NCBI RefSeq assembly: GCF_022201045.2
Contig: NC_068558.1
Coordinates: 7,221,501-7,285,500, forward strand
DNA: 64,000 nucleotides
DNA from: Citrus sinensis
Lineage: Eukaryota > Streptophyta > Magnoliopsida > Sapindales > Rutaceae
Direction of reading: 5' to 3'
Shown: one piece after another, positions 12,616 to 26,802 of the stretch
Numbering within the stretch: position 1 is the first letter of the stretch
Layout of the letters: every line of letters begins with the position of its first letter
Program-made: the position numbers and the translations under genes
The notes under the pieces: model-generated
What the model saw: only the letters and a program-made list of their open reading frames with translations
Databases searched by the model: none
What the model was told of the DNA's origin: nothing

Positions 12616-13385
12616 GAATGTGAAATGCATAGCGATTGTATGACGACGAACTTCCAAGGAGACAAACACCAAGATATGATTATATTAAAATACTTGTGAT
12701 TGTTGTGGTATGTTATTTATTTAAGTGTTATTTTTAAGTTGTTTTAATTTGTGCTAATGTATTACTTAAAGACTAGTAGACATGTAATAACGTTTTCTTT
12801 TGAAATATAAGTTTATGAGTTATTTCACTTTGTTATGTTAGAAATTATATTTATTTCAATTGTTGCTGCAACAACATAAATATAAATTGCATATATAGAT
12901 GTTAATTAACTTAGTAACTACATTCAACAACTGAATATCTCGTTTGGATTCAAACAATGACAAAAACAAGATAATATATCAAAACATAAGCTACCTTGTA
13001 TCATGTGCTGGGATCATTAGCCGAAAACTCAGTCCGATTGGCATCCTCGAAATCTTGTTGTAGTAATTGCTGGAAGTTTATATAATGAACTCCTTCATAA
13101 TTTATCCAAGGCTGATAATAAAGGGGGAAAAATCATGTTGTGGGAATGCCTGTTGTACAAAATGTAAAAAACAAAAAAACAAAAGAACACAAATTAATAA
13201 ACAAATGACAATGAAACAACACTAACAGTAGGTACATCAAAAAAAAAAAAAATCACCATAGTTATATTGCTCGCTTGTATTGGGATTGCATTAGCTGCTT
13301 GAGAAGATAAATCATGTGCCTCTGAGTCCTACGAAAGTAAGCAATAAACATTTAAATTTTGTATTAAATTAATTTAAAATGAATT

Positions 13386-16300
13386 TATATGAAATTAATT
13401 TGTATTGAATTAATTAAAAATGAATGTAATAGAATTATCTCTGTTGTTGTACTTAATGAAGTATTGTTCGACTTTTGTTTTGCCTTTTTAAATTGCTTTT
13501 GCTTTCTTTGAGAATGTGGCTGACCCTTACGATGAGATATTATTGGATTTTGTATGATTTCCGTACAACTTCTCGACCCACCAACAACAGTTGTATCTAG
13601 GGATGGCAAAATCCGGGTCCGGGTTCGGGTTTAGTCTTTCCGGTTCCGGACTCGGATGATCAATTTTAATTACCGGACTCTCATATAACCCGGATTTTTT
13701 AGCTCCGGGTCCGATCTGGGTTGAACCCAAAAAAATTTGGGTTTCCGGAATGCGGGTTTTAAACCTGGATATATGCCTAAAATTAAAAAAAAATTCAAGC
13801 ATGCCAATTTCGACTCTTTGGTAGTTGCAGAAACAAATAGAACTCATGGGATCTTGCGAAGATAGTGGAGGATGAAGAAGATGGGAAAATTAAAGAAACA
13901 AAGAAAGCCACATGATTCCATAGAAAGCACATGATTCCACAGAAAGCCACATGATTCCTTGAGCCCAAATCTCAGAATAAATCTAATTTTAACACATAAG
14001 GTAGAAATTGAAACTTGCAGAGAAGTGCGGCCACCGTCGCGATGTTGTGATGCTGATGATTGATGGATGATGATGAACCGACTACTGAGAGAGAGAAATC
14101 TCCGAACCAGATCCAGGACCTCTTCTTCACCAGGATATGAGCTAAACTTCAGCGACAGGACTTGGGCTAATCAAAAAACTCATTTGATTTCGAGAAGGTC
14201 AAAGACATGAGAAGAATAAGCAATCAAAGAGGTACAGTCAAATCAATGTTTTCAATCAGCTTTAACCAATTCTTTGATTGCTCAGTCGAAAGAATCGAGG
14301 CCACGTTGATTTTGAATTTATTTGCTGAATTCTGGGGAATGAACATGAGGAAGCGACTGCCGTAGGAAATGTAGGGTTTGTTTTGTTTCTCATTTTTTTT
14401 GCTTTTATACTTATAAATAATAATTTAAAAAATTAATTAAATAATATTTAAAACAAAAAATCCGGGTCCGGGTTTCGGAAATCCGAGTTCAGGTGAACCC
14501 GGATAAGTCCGGGTTTAAGAAAATTAAAACCGGATCCGGATAAAATATACATCCGGTGCGGGTTCAACCCGGTCTGGATCATCCGGGTTCGTGCGGGTCC
14601 GATCCTGGTCCGGATTATCTTGCCATCCCTAGTTGTATCTTCGTTTTGACAACGAACATTCAACGACACATCCTTCATTGCTTTTTCGATCTAAGTCAAA
14701 ACATTTTTATGATTTTCTTCATTTTTTGAAGCTACATCAACAACATAATAAAAAGCAGCACACTCTTCTTTATATCGCTCGTGTTCAATGCTCGAACTCC
14801 TTACATCATAACTGAATTTCACTCGACTGTAGCATCTCTACACATGTTTCCTCCATCTTCGTATAATATACTTTTCAGGAAGAAATGTTATACGGTTACG
14901 TATCAACACTACAATGGCGTGTTTGCAAATAATCCCTCTACATTCAAACATTGAACACGCACAACAAATTTCACCGTCTTCCTTTTAAAAAATAACTTGA
15001 AAAGTCTTCTCTTTACTCTTTTCATAATTTTCAATGACTTCATATTCTGATCCCCTACAACTGAAAACCTTACAATAAATCTTATCTATTAGCTCCTGTT
15101 GAAATTCTTGAAACTTGAAAATAGTGTATACTTCCTCAACTTGTTTTTCCACTGCAAAATTTGTATGACATGGCATCCGTTAGCTGAAGCACCTAGCATA
15201 TGCCTACTGCTCTTTTTCAATTTTACTTTCCATTGCTTTCTTATATTTCTCCACAAACTGCTTCAAAGTTGTTTTTGAGTTAACATACCCATAAAAAAAA
15301 GCATTTATACTTTCATTACGTTGAGTGATTGACATGCCAACCCAAAAAGTGGTTTTTACAAAACACAAAACCTAACGATATATTTCTTCATATAAACCAT
15401 TTAACCACTGATTATCACCAAGATCATATTTATGTAACATGTCATGCCAAGCTTCCTCAAATTCAACAGGAATGTGTGAATCATAAACAATAGCATGCAA
15501 TGAAAATCTAATGGCATGGTATTCTGCATACTTTCCCAACTTCTCATGTACCTTTTTCAGAATATGTCACAAACATCATTAATGCCTAGTATTTGGAAAA
15601 ACAATCTTAATTGCATTTTTCATCGCTCTGTTTGGTCTGTGATGATTCCAAGAGGAGGAGAACCGGACATACATGATAGTCATGTGTCAAATAACCACGT
15701 AAACGTCTTCGTGTCCTCATGCGAAATCAACCCACATCCTAACAAAATAGAATGACCGTGACGATTAATTCCAACAAAATGAGCAAATGACATGTCATAT
15801 TTATTCGTAAGGTATGTGGTGTCAAATGTAACAACATCTCCAAAGTCTTTGTAGGTTGCCTGCTTCTTATATCTGCCCAAAATACATTTTTTAACCGACC
15901 CTCCTCATCCAAGTCAAGACTGAAGAAAAATTCATCATTTTCTGCTTGCATTTTCTTAAAATATTTCTGAATTCCAGCTGTATCCCCTTTTCCAAGCCTT
16001 AATTGTCTTGCTTTATCAACATGATTTCTAGCATCTTTTTCTAAAAATGTGACATTTTCATAGCCCCCAGTCTCAACAACAATAGACTTGAAACTTCGAG
16101 TCATTTTAATTCCTCTTGCTTCTTCATTTATTTCAAACTGTTTTTTTACATAAGGACTAATGGTACGGTTACATCGATAATACTTACTCTTGCTCGGACT
16201 TACGGCATGGTTGTGTTCAAGGAACAAATTTCCAATTACCAATTTTCCACTAACAAAATCCAAACGTCCTCCAATTTTAGCATTGCATCCAATTTTTTGG

Positions 16301-16608
16301 TTAGGTTGAAGCCGCAAAACATGATTGGATTTGCTTTTGGACTTGTTGTTTCGCCCACAAGTAAATGTCACATATCTTATACTCTCATCGTCCCTTTTTT
16401 TACAAGATCTCCGCATCACTGGAAATCCCTCTTGTTGGCCATAAGTTTTGTAATATTCAAACATTTCATTCGGACTATTAAAACACATCCAAAGCTTAGG
16501 CTCATCAACTTTTTCCACCAATTTTTCATTATTTCCTTCAATATTAGCCTCCTCTAAATCTTCCAATTTCTCTACTTCATCAACCTCCACTTCATCAATC
16601 TCATCCAT
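13386..16608 (-). pseudogene. FAR1/MULE transposase, broken and split by a hAT-type insertion
   Basis: The ATG at 16608 begins an open stretch to 15739. An acidic start is followed by a FAR1/WRKY-GCM1 DNA-binding zinc domain (FEYYKTYGQQEGFPVMRRS, then GCNAKIGG, then EHNHAVSP). The frame then shifts near 15870 into the MULE catalytic core (VVTFDTTYLTNKYDMSFAHF, then HGHSILLGCGLISHEDTKTF). Several stops follow downstream. A SWIM zinc finger with its CxC...CxH ligands (CCACSMFECRGIICKHAI) is still readable at about 14911-14972. A hAT-type element (13598-14631) then interrupts the C-terminal part, and the rest runs to about 13390. FAR1, FHY3 and FRS host factors derive from such transposases. The MULE context, decay and nesting make this a transposon gene rather than a host FRS gene. 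Confidence 0.8.
13598..14631. mobile_element. hAT-type non-autonomous element, copy 2, nested in the MULE
   Basis: The 1034-bp element has perfect 12-bp terminal inverted repeats, TAGGGATGGCAA and TTGCCATCCCTA, and a perfect 8-bp target duplication, GTTGTATC (13590-13597 and 14632-14639). Both ends are followed inward by CCGGGT/CCGGGTTC-rich subterminal repeats, likely transposase-binding sites. The middle (about 13800-14400) is not repetitive and has no credible open frame; it includes a GAGAGAGAAATCTCCG-type leader-like segment and may be captured DNA. Any transposase must be supplied in trans. The perfect ends suggest a younger insertion than its MULE host. Confidence 0.92.
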
Positions 16609-17115
16609 TATTGCTGCAAATTATAATAATTCATAAGATTATTAAATAATTATCCCAAATTCATAAAGTTTAGAAACAAATAAAAATATAGACAGAATAT
16701 TATTAATTCATTATCCCTAATTCATTAAGTTTAGAAACAAATTAAACTGAATATTATTAATTAATTATTACGGTTCAGCAAATTAATTATACAAATACAA
16801 TAATTTAGATACAAATGCTCACTGTTCAATAAATTTAGATATAAATGCTTATGGTGCAGCTCACAAATTAAAATCAAACCACTCACGATTCAGCTCACAA
16901 TCATGAAATTTAGGAACAATAAATACAAACAAATGCTTACAGTTCAAGATCAGACAGGTCAAGATCCAACTTTCACGAACCAGTTGGCGTTTTGTAGTTT
17001 GGAAGTTCTGTTCTTAGGGTTTTGTAGTTTGCAATTTACAATTTGGAAGTTCTGTAACCAACAGAGCGTTGTGGTTGAAAGTAAATAGAAGGACAACGAG
17101 ATGTCGATATGCTCG

Positions 17116-17325
17116 CGACGTCGTTTGATGAAAACGGAATGCTCACAACGTGCTACCCAGCTGAAATGAATTGAAGCAGAGCAGAGCGACATTGTTCGAT
17201 GAAAACGGAATGCCCACACATGTGCTACCCAGCTGAAATGAATTGAAGTATAACAGAACGACGTCGTTCGATGAAAAGGGAATGCTCACACGAGTGTTGT
17301 CCAGCTGAAATTAAGAGGAAAAAGG
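17116..17325. repeat. three subterminal tandem repeats of the MULE
   Basis: Three units of 71-72 bp start at 17116, 17187 and 17259. Each begins CGACGTCGTTTGATGAAAA or a variant of it and contains GGAATGCTCACA and CCAGCTGAAAT. They sit just inside the right end, where MULE transposases often bind. The copies differ at scattered positions. Confidence 0.75.
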
Positions 17326-17375
17326 ATAAACGATGTTGTTTTCACAATATTCGGGGCTTGACTCGGGGCATATAG

Positions 17376-19073
17376 TAGAACTGACAAAAAAAAAAAAGAC
17401 TAAATCAACGTGTGTCAATGCATGTATTAGCGTACATAAAAAGATGATATCATATGAAAAGGTGAGTACGCACGATTAATCTCTCTGTAAGACAACAATG
17501 TACAGTACCAATTAACAAGCCATGAAATAACAGAACCAATTTATTGTTAGAATTAAGGCATTGATCGTACGGATGTACAATGGCAGTCACTACAATAAAT
17601 TGAATTGGCCATGGCAGCAGCTGCAGCCCCCCAATGGGGACATTGGTGCCCATTGTAATTTAATTCCACGCACGCACCAAGCGAAGATAGAAGATGAAGA
17701 TGATGTACAAAAGAATTCGACAAGAGGGGATGGTTTACAGCGGGAGCTGGGCACTTTTGTCTTTTGGGGCATGTGCTTGTGCACATGGATTGACACTGCT
17801 TCTGCTCATTCAATTATTTATAGCTCCTATCATGTTCCCTGGACCAAAATTTCATGCTTTGCTTCTGCATTGGCAGTTCTACTTGCATATTATCTCATGC
17901 AATGATTGATTTAACCAACGGTTCTTATTAGTTTTACGTGTATTATTTCTTTCTGAGATTTCTCCTTTGCCTATTAGTGGAGCAGTTTTCCGAACCTATT
18001 GCTCAGCAGATTCCTGAATAATCGAGAGTCTTAGTATAAATTTCAGATTTTTTTTTAATTAAAAAAAAAAGAAAGAAAAAAGTGCAAAGTTTTCTTAGCC
18101 CACTATGGATTAGTTGAATGACTTGACTTATGGGTTTGCTCAATTTGCAGTTCAAGCTCTCGCTGACAGTGACATCTCTCTTGAATGAGAGCAGATTTCA
18201 TGCAAACAATTAGAGTTTTGATTAGATATTTATGTTATGGTACAAGCTGATTGTCCAAGCCTAGAATAGGTCACATCTATCTTCAAATGGTTAGAGAAAT
18301 TTTTATTTTCGTACAAATCATATAAGAGGACTTGAGCTTTACCCACAAATATTGAAAAAAAGATTAGTTATCATCCGATTAATGGGTGATTTCCATCAAA
18401 GATTTTGTTTTGATTAAAAATTACTGAAACCTTGTTTTCACTCACACTTTGAATGAAGTCTTTTGCCTGTGTTCACAGATACGTTCAGTTCTTGGATGTA
18501 CTCCAACTTCATTTCTTGATTTCTCTAATCCTGGAAAATTTGTCAACAAAATTTTGCATAAGGTAGCAGTTTGGCATCCCACAAAAGAACATAAATGTGT
18601 TGGCCGTACGCATATTTTATATGTGGATGTTACAAACCAACATACTGTATACACATGGTACAATCTCAACCGCAGTGGTTGGCATAGTAAAATCTGTTAA
18701 TTAACTCGGAAAATTAGGTGAATCCACCACCTATACATATGGATGGCCAAAGAACTCAGAAAATAAAAAAAAAATGTATTTAGGGAATGTTGTGTCCCAA
18801 CAAAGATCACACCATGTAAAAAATTATATATTGTTTTTCACTTCCCAATAATATTTATAATAAAGTTAAATTCAGCAGCAACTGATCAAGTAGGCCAAAT
18901 TAAATGTATTGGCCCTAACCCTTGACAGTCTATTTATTATATCCTAACGTCAATAGCAGCCCTTGACACTTCAAGTTTCAACCGAGCAAAACCTGAAGCC
19001 TCTTCCTATACAAAATTTCCTAAATTTCATAAAGTGAGGCTTTCTTCATTTTCTTGGTAGCAAATAGCTATTA
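17376..19073. other. intergenic region upstream of the GASA gene
   Basis: No gene is supported. A somewhat GC-richer patch at about 17560-17910 has overlapping frames on both strands without a domain. The last few hundred bases must hold the GASA promoter. Confidence 0.5.
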
Positions 19074-19624
19074 ATGGCCAAGGCTAAGCTCGTCTTTGTC
19101 TTGCTTGTAGCAGCACTCTTTAGCATTTCCATTGTAATGGCAACTGAAACACAGAACCATCTCGACACCGTAAGTTATTAAAATTTTGTGGAATCCAATC
19201 AACTTATATGTATATACGCTTGCCGATTTAACTTTCAATATAACTTGTGATTAATTTGCAGAATGGATATGGCCCTGGGAGTCTAAGGAGCTACCGTAAG
19301 TTTCACTGTGATCATGATATACCCCCAGTAGCTTTAAATTTCTTCTTCTATATTAAGTAGTTACGACATGATGGACTAATATGTAATATGTTTGTGTAAT
19401 TTTGGGATGTCAATAATGAAATGGATATGGATGCACATGCAGAATGCCCATCACAGTGCACAAGGAGATGTAGCCAGACGCAGTTCCACAAACCCTGCAT
19501 GTTCTTCTGTCAAAAATGCTGTGCCAAGTGCCTCTGCGTCCCTCCGGGGTTCTATGGGAACAAGGCTGTATGCCCTTGCTACAATAACTGGAAGACCAAG
19601 CGCGGAGGACCCAAATGCCCCTAA
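19074..19624 (+). CDS. GASA6: GASA/snakin gibberellin-regulated peptide
   Basis: There are three exons: 19074-19169, 19262-19295 and 19443-19624. All borders are GT-AG and the frame is kept, giving 103 residues. Residues 1-23 form a signal peptide (MAKAKLVFVLLVAALFSISI). A short variable region follows, then the C-terminal GASA domain of about 60 residues with all 12 conserved cysteines (RRCSQTQFHKPCMFFCQKCC, then CLCVPPGFYGN, then VCPCYNNWKT, ending GGPKCP). GASA proteins are secreted or wall-located Cys-rich peptides that respond to gibberellin and act in elongation, flowering or defence. The sequence is closest to the GASA4/GASA6 branch by memory. The neighbourhood (MIF gene before, exostosin gene after) matches that of Arabidopsis GASA6. 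The second exon of only 34 nt is easy to miss in automatic calls. Confidence 0.93.
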
Positions 19625-22898
<3,274 letters not shown>

Positions 22899-25509
22899 AT
22901 GTCAGAAAAAGGCATCCTTCCTTCGAGGTTTCTTTTCTGCTTGATAACCATTTCTATGTTTCTTTTGATAATTTCTTCTTCATTCCTTCTTCAATTTAGC
23001 AGCACATCATTTATACCAAGATCAGTTTTCAAGCTCATTCTGCTGAACAGCACGTCCGTTTTCTTAAAAGCCAATGTTGAAAATGAACCAATGAAACTTC
23101 CTTTTATGTCTTCTAAGGATTCACAAACTGCCACAGGAACTTCATCGAATTCCAATTCTGGCAACAGAATGGCTGGTTCTTTTGGACGACAGAAAGGGAA
23201 AAAATGTGATCCAGGTCAGGTTCTCTTAAGAGTGTACATGTATGACTTGCCTCCTGAATTTCACTTTGGATTATTGGGGTGGAAGGGAAAGCCAAACCAG
23301 ACCTGGCCTGATGTGAGCAAACAAAGTAGAATCTGGCCATATCCAGGTGGGTTGAACCTACAGCATAGTATTGAGTATTGGTTGACCCTCGATCTTCTAT
23401 CATCAAATATAGCAAACATAGGCAGACCATGTACCACTATTAGAGTTATGAATTCGAGTCTAGCAGATGTAATATTCGTGCCATTCTTCTCATCTTTGAG
23501 TTACAATCGCTACTCCAAGCTCCGTGGAAAAGAAAAGATTAGTGTCAACAAGATGTTGCAAAGGAAATTGGTTCAGTTTCTGATGAATCAGGATGGATGG
23601 AAACGGTTGGGTGGGAAGGATCACTTAATAGTAGCCCACCATCCAAATAGCATGCTGGATGCAAGAAGGCAGTTGGGTTCTGCCATGTTTGTTCTTGCAG
23701 ATTTTGGTAGATACCCTGTTGAAATAGCAAATGTTGAGAAGGATATTATCGCTCCTTACATGCATCTTGTGCGGACCATTCCTGGTGGTGAATCACCCCC
23801 ATTTGATCAACGTCCTACATTAGCTTATTTTCAAGGAGCAATATATAGAAAAGATGTAAGTTCTTTGTTTACACTTTATTATGAATTACCCTTTTTCTTT
23901 TTTTTTTGATGTAGTACTCCGTTTTGACAGAAGTCCCCCTCATTTCATATGGATTTCTTCTGTGACATGTATGGAAATTAATCAACAGATGCATTTCTGT
24001 GCACGTGACTTGGTTGACACAATGTTCAAATGTTATGATATGATGCACATGTTATCCTGATTTGCTGATTAAACATTTCTAAAAGTGATTCACTCTCATA
24101 CTGACAGCAGACATTTCACGTAGTTTTGTAATTTCAGATTTATGATGAATTAGTCAACGAATACTTTTCGTTATCATGATTTGATGATTGAACACTTTCG
24201 AAGATGATTTTCCTCATGCTACTGTGTTTCCTTAATTTTTCCTTCTAGATACTTAGAATCATGTACTTATGTGCAGCATATACTGAAATGCACACAAACT
24301 GAGGAATTCCCAGTGGGTTACCAAATCATGAAGAATCATAAATGCCTTCTTTTTTTCTTTTTCTTTTTTTAAATAAAAATATTCATGATCTCATTGAGAC
24401 ATATTCTACTAGATCAATGGTTAGCATAATCAAGTTGGTGCTAATTTGATGTAGAAGATTTTCCACCATGACCTATTTGAAAAAATACATAATATATCTT
24501 TCTTTAAACATTTTTGCACAGTGCAGTTGGATTGGACATTAGCTTGTTAATTTTCTGGTGCCCCCAACTTCAGAATATGTAATTGCCTTGACACATAGTA
24601 TCCTGGGAAGTTTTGAATTACATTGTTCTCTGAGATGAAATCATTCCATTTGTCTCAATAGCGACTAGAGGCATAACTTCATTCAAGAATGGAATAATAC
24701 AAATTCTCATTGAATGCAATAGAATCATGTTATATGTTATATGTTATAATTATATATTATATTACAGAAGTTATAATTATTATTGTTCTTTTTTCCTTTT
24801 TGGTTATCCGTTTGATGTGGTTAGCAGAATTCTGAATTTAGCACCCGGACCCTTAAACTAAAGCAATCCATTTTTTGCTTTTATACTTGAACTCACCTTT
24901 GGAGTAAACCTTGTGACCATACTTGCCAACTTATTAAAATACCTGTCCTGTCAACCAACATAGTTTCATGTTTCAATGTCTCTTCAGGGAGGAGTCATCC
25001 GGCAAGAACTCTATTACCTTCTAAAAGATGAAAAAGATGTACACTTTACATTTGGAAGTATTCAAGGAGATGGAGTGAAAAATGCTGGCCAGGGGATGGC
25101 TTCATCCAAATTTTGCCTTAACATTGCTGGTGATACTCCTTCCTCAAATCGCCTTTTTGATGCTATTGCAAGCCACTGTGTTCCTGTGATTATAAGTGAT
25201 GAGATTGAGTTACCATTCGAAGATGTCCTAGACTACTCGGAGTTTTGTATCACTGTTCATTCACCTGATGCCATCAAGAAAGGATTTCTGCTTAATCTGC
25301 TTCGAGGAATCAAGCAAGAACAATGGACCAAGATGTGGGAAAGACTAAAGGAAGTTGTTCAACACTTTGAATATCAGTATCCATCCCAGCCTGGTGATGC
25401 GGTAGATATGATTTGGGAGGCAGTTTCACGCAAGGTGCCTTCAGTACGGTTTAAAATTCACAAGAGTAACAGATACATAAAATCTCATCATCTGGTAAAT
25501 AGCAATTGA
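22899..25509 (+). CDS. GT47 exostosin-family glycosyltransferase, ARAD-like
   Basis: There are two exons, 22899-23855 and 24988-25509, joined by a phase-0 GT-AG intron. Together they encode 492 residues. Residues 11-32 form a single N-terminal membrane anchor (a type II Golgi protein), followed by a Ser/Asn-rich stem. The exostosin/GT47 domain spans about residues 108-450: VYMYDLPPEFHFGLLGW, DVIFVPFFSSLSYN, HPNSMLDARRQLGSAMFV, FGRYPVE, YFQGAIYRKDGGVIRQEL, then SKFCLNIAGDTPSSNRLFDA and the PVIISDEIELPFEDVLDY block. It resembles Arabidopsis ARAD1, which acts in arabinan synthesis for pectin, but a direct role is not proven. From memory the syntenic Arabidopsis gene is the exostosin gene next to GASA6. 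The length is normal and nothing looks broken. Confidence 0.9.
23856..24987 (+). other. intron of the GT47 gene
   Basis: A 1.1-kb AT-rich intron with GT and AG ends. I see no nested gene or transposon with clear ends. It holds T-rich runs and a short repeated TTATATG motif near 24730. Confidence 0.7.
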
Positions 25510-26502
25510 AATGAAGACACACATTTCTCGACTGACATCCTGCGTTTCATGATGTTGAACTAAAGAAGCATAGTTTTAGTGAAATCTGCTAGAGTTTTTG
25601 CTTTCTCATTTTTTTTTTTTCAACCATTGGTAGTTTTAGCTTAGTTTTCTTTAGAGAATATTCAATTGTCTGCAGTACATTTTCTAATTGCGATTTCAGT
25701 CATGAAAGGACCTATAGTTGGCAGCCAATTCTTTTTTTCCTTTCACATTGTGCAGACTAAAACATACACCTAACACAAAATTTCAAATTTATTATCATTC
25801 AAAGAAAACTACCTCTATCCTCCAAGAAACGTCTAAATATTTATCTTAGCTTTGAGTAAGCACAAATACAATTAAACATGAAAGAATAAGTCAAGATGAA
25901 ATGTTTTATCTGAGTAAACAACATTTAGCTTATAACATGCTAACCAGTAGTGCTTTTACATATATTTATTTGTGATTTAAGTTGTTTCTGCATATGCCTT
26001 CTGCTTGTAGATGTTTTGAGGGAGAGGAAGAAACAGAGAGAGATGCAGCAACTGGTTAGAAAACATAGGGAGATGTTGAAGCTGTAATGGTCCTAAACAT
26101 CAATATTGCAAGATTGCAAATATTTAGTTGTAAAATGCAAAACAAGTGTCACTGCACCATTTAGAAGTAAAGAAGTCTATTTCTATAGAAAGGATAAACT
26201 CACTATATTTTGTATAAATATGATAAACGGCATCTTCTCTATTGAAAGTATTCAGCTATTGGTGTTAGGACCTAAGTTTATACAATACAGAGAGATGCCG
26301 GCTTACAGAATTAAACTATAGCCACTAACTTTCTGCTCTATGAAAAGTTTGCCTAAAACGGATGGAAACAGAGAAATCCAACAAACCCGTATACAGAGGA
26401 AATCTTTCTCATTCACCTTGGAGCATCAACTAGCCATGCCTTCCCTGGGCAAACTCTTCCTCACCTTACCTTTGTGGTATGGCAAAATAGCTTCAGCCAT
26501 GT
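25510..26502. other. spacer between the GT47 and CLE genes
   Basis: This contains the 3' untranslated region of the GT47 gene and, towards 26500, the 3' side of the CLE gene, which converges on it. No other gene is supported. Confidence 0.5.
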
Positions 26503-26802
26503 TCAACATCTGTTGTGAATAGGGTCCGAACCTTTCCGAACTTTTCTTTTATTTGATTGATTTGGATCAAACATCAGTGAAGGTGCAGGTGCCAAACTGG
26601 GGTTCATTTGCAAATCCTTGAGAGGAACAGCCTTGAGAATACGTGTGTTTCGAACAGCTGGCAGTACTTCTTTATCCCATCTGAGAACAAAATCTATGCT
26701 TCTCAGACCAGAAACATTCTGTGGTTGAAGACTTAAAAAGCCAATGCAAACAAGAAGAATGAATCCCCTATAAACCAAAGAGCCCATGTTTGTGCTATGC
26801 AA
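26503..26802 (-). CDS. CLE45: CLE signalling peptide precursor, CLE45-like
   Basis: This single-exon gene encodes 99 residues. It has an N-terminal signal peptide (about residues 6-32, GFILLVCIGFLSL core), a variable middle, and a C-terminal CLE motif at residues 86-97, RKVRKGSDPIHN, followed by only Arg-Cys. The motif differs by Arg-to-Lys changes from the CLE45 peptide RRVRRGSDPIHN and lacks the hydroxyproline pair of CLV3. CLE45 is secreted and perceived by BAM-type receptor kinases. It restrains protophloem differentiation and acts in pollen-pistil signalling. The Ser at motif position 7 and basic residues at 4-5 support CLE45 over CLE25/26, whose motifs read RKVPNGPDPIHN or similar. Either Met1 or Met6 could start the protein; Met6 gives the tidier signal peptide. 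It has no nearby paralogue. Confidence 0.88.
   Translation of the reverse strand: MHSTNMGSLVYRGFILLVCIGFLSLQPQNVSGLRSIDFVLRWDKEVLPAVRNTRILKAVPLKDLQMNPSLAPAPSLMFDPNQSNKRKVRKGSDPIHNRC

Larger units (their letters stand above)
11201..17375. mobile_element. large Mutator-like (MULE) element with FAR1-type transposase
   Basis: A region of about 6.2 kb is bounded by degenerate inverted ends. The left end and the reverse complement of the right end both read CCCCGA-N6-CCCCGA, and both have an ATCGTTT-type match 25-30 bp further in. Inside, in order, are a GC-rich segment (about 11290-11600), a repeat array (about 11640-12190), a GRF-type zinc finger remnant (12343-12615, plus strand), a transposase (16608 down to about 13390, minus strand) interrupted by a hAT-type element, and three 71-72-bp subterminal repeats (17116-17325). 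The flanks are A-rich, so no convincing 9-bp target duplication can be read. The element appears defective because the transposase is broken. Confidence 0.75.

Noticed and set aside
15739-16608. Host FAR1/FRS transcription factor gene
   Set aside because: The FAR1 domain is real, but it continues into a decayed MULE catalytic core and SWIM domain between element ends, so it is a transposon gene.
17553-17909. Several frames of 68-114 residues
   Set aside because: All overlap on two strands, none has a domain or splice support.
26009-26085. Possible extra 3' exon of the GT47 gene (VLRERKKQREMQQLVRKH in one frame)
   Set aside because: It needs a donor inside exon 2 in place of the HKSNRYIKS ending, which itself looks like the family's usual C-terminus. 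The unspliced reading was kept.
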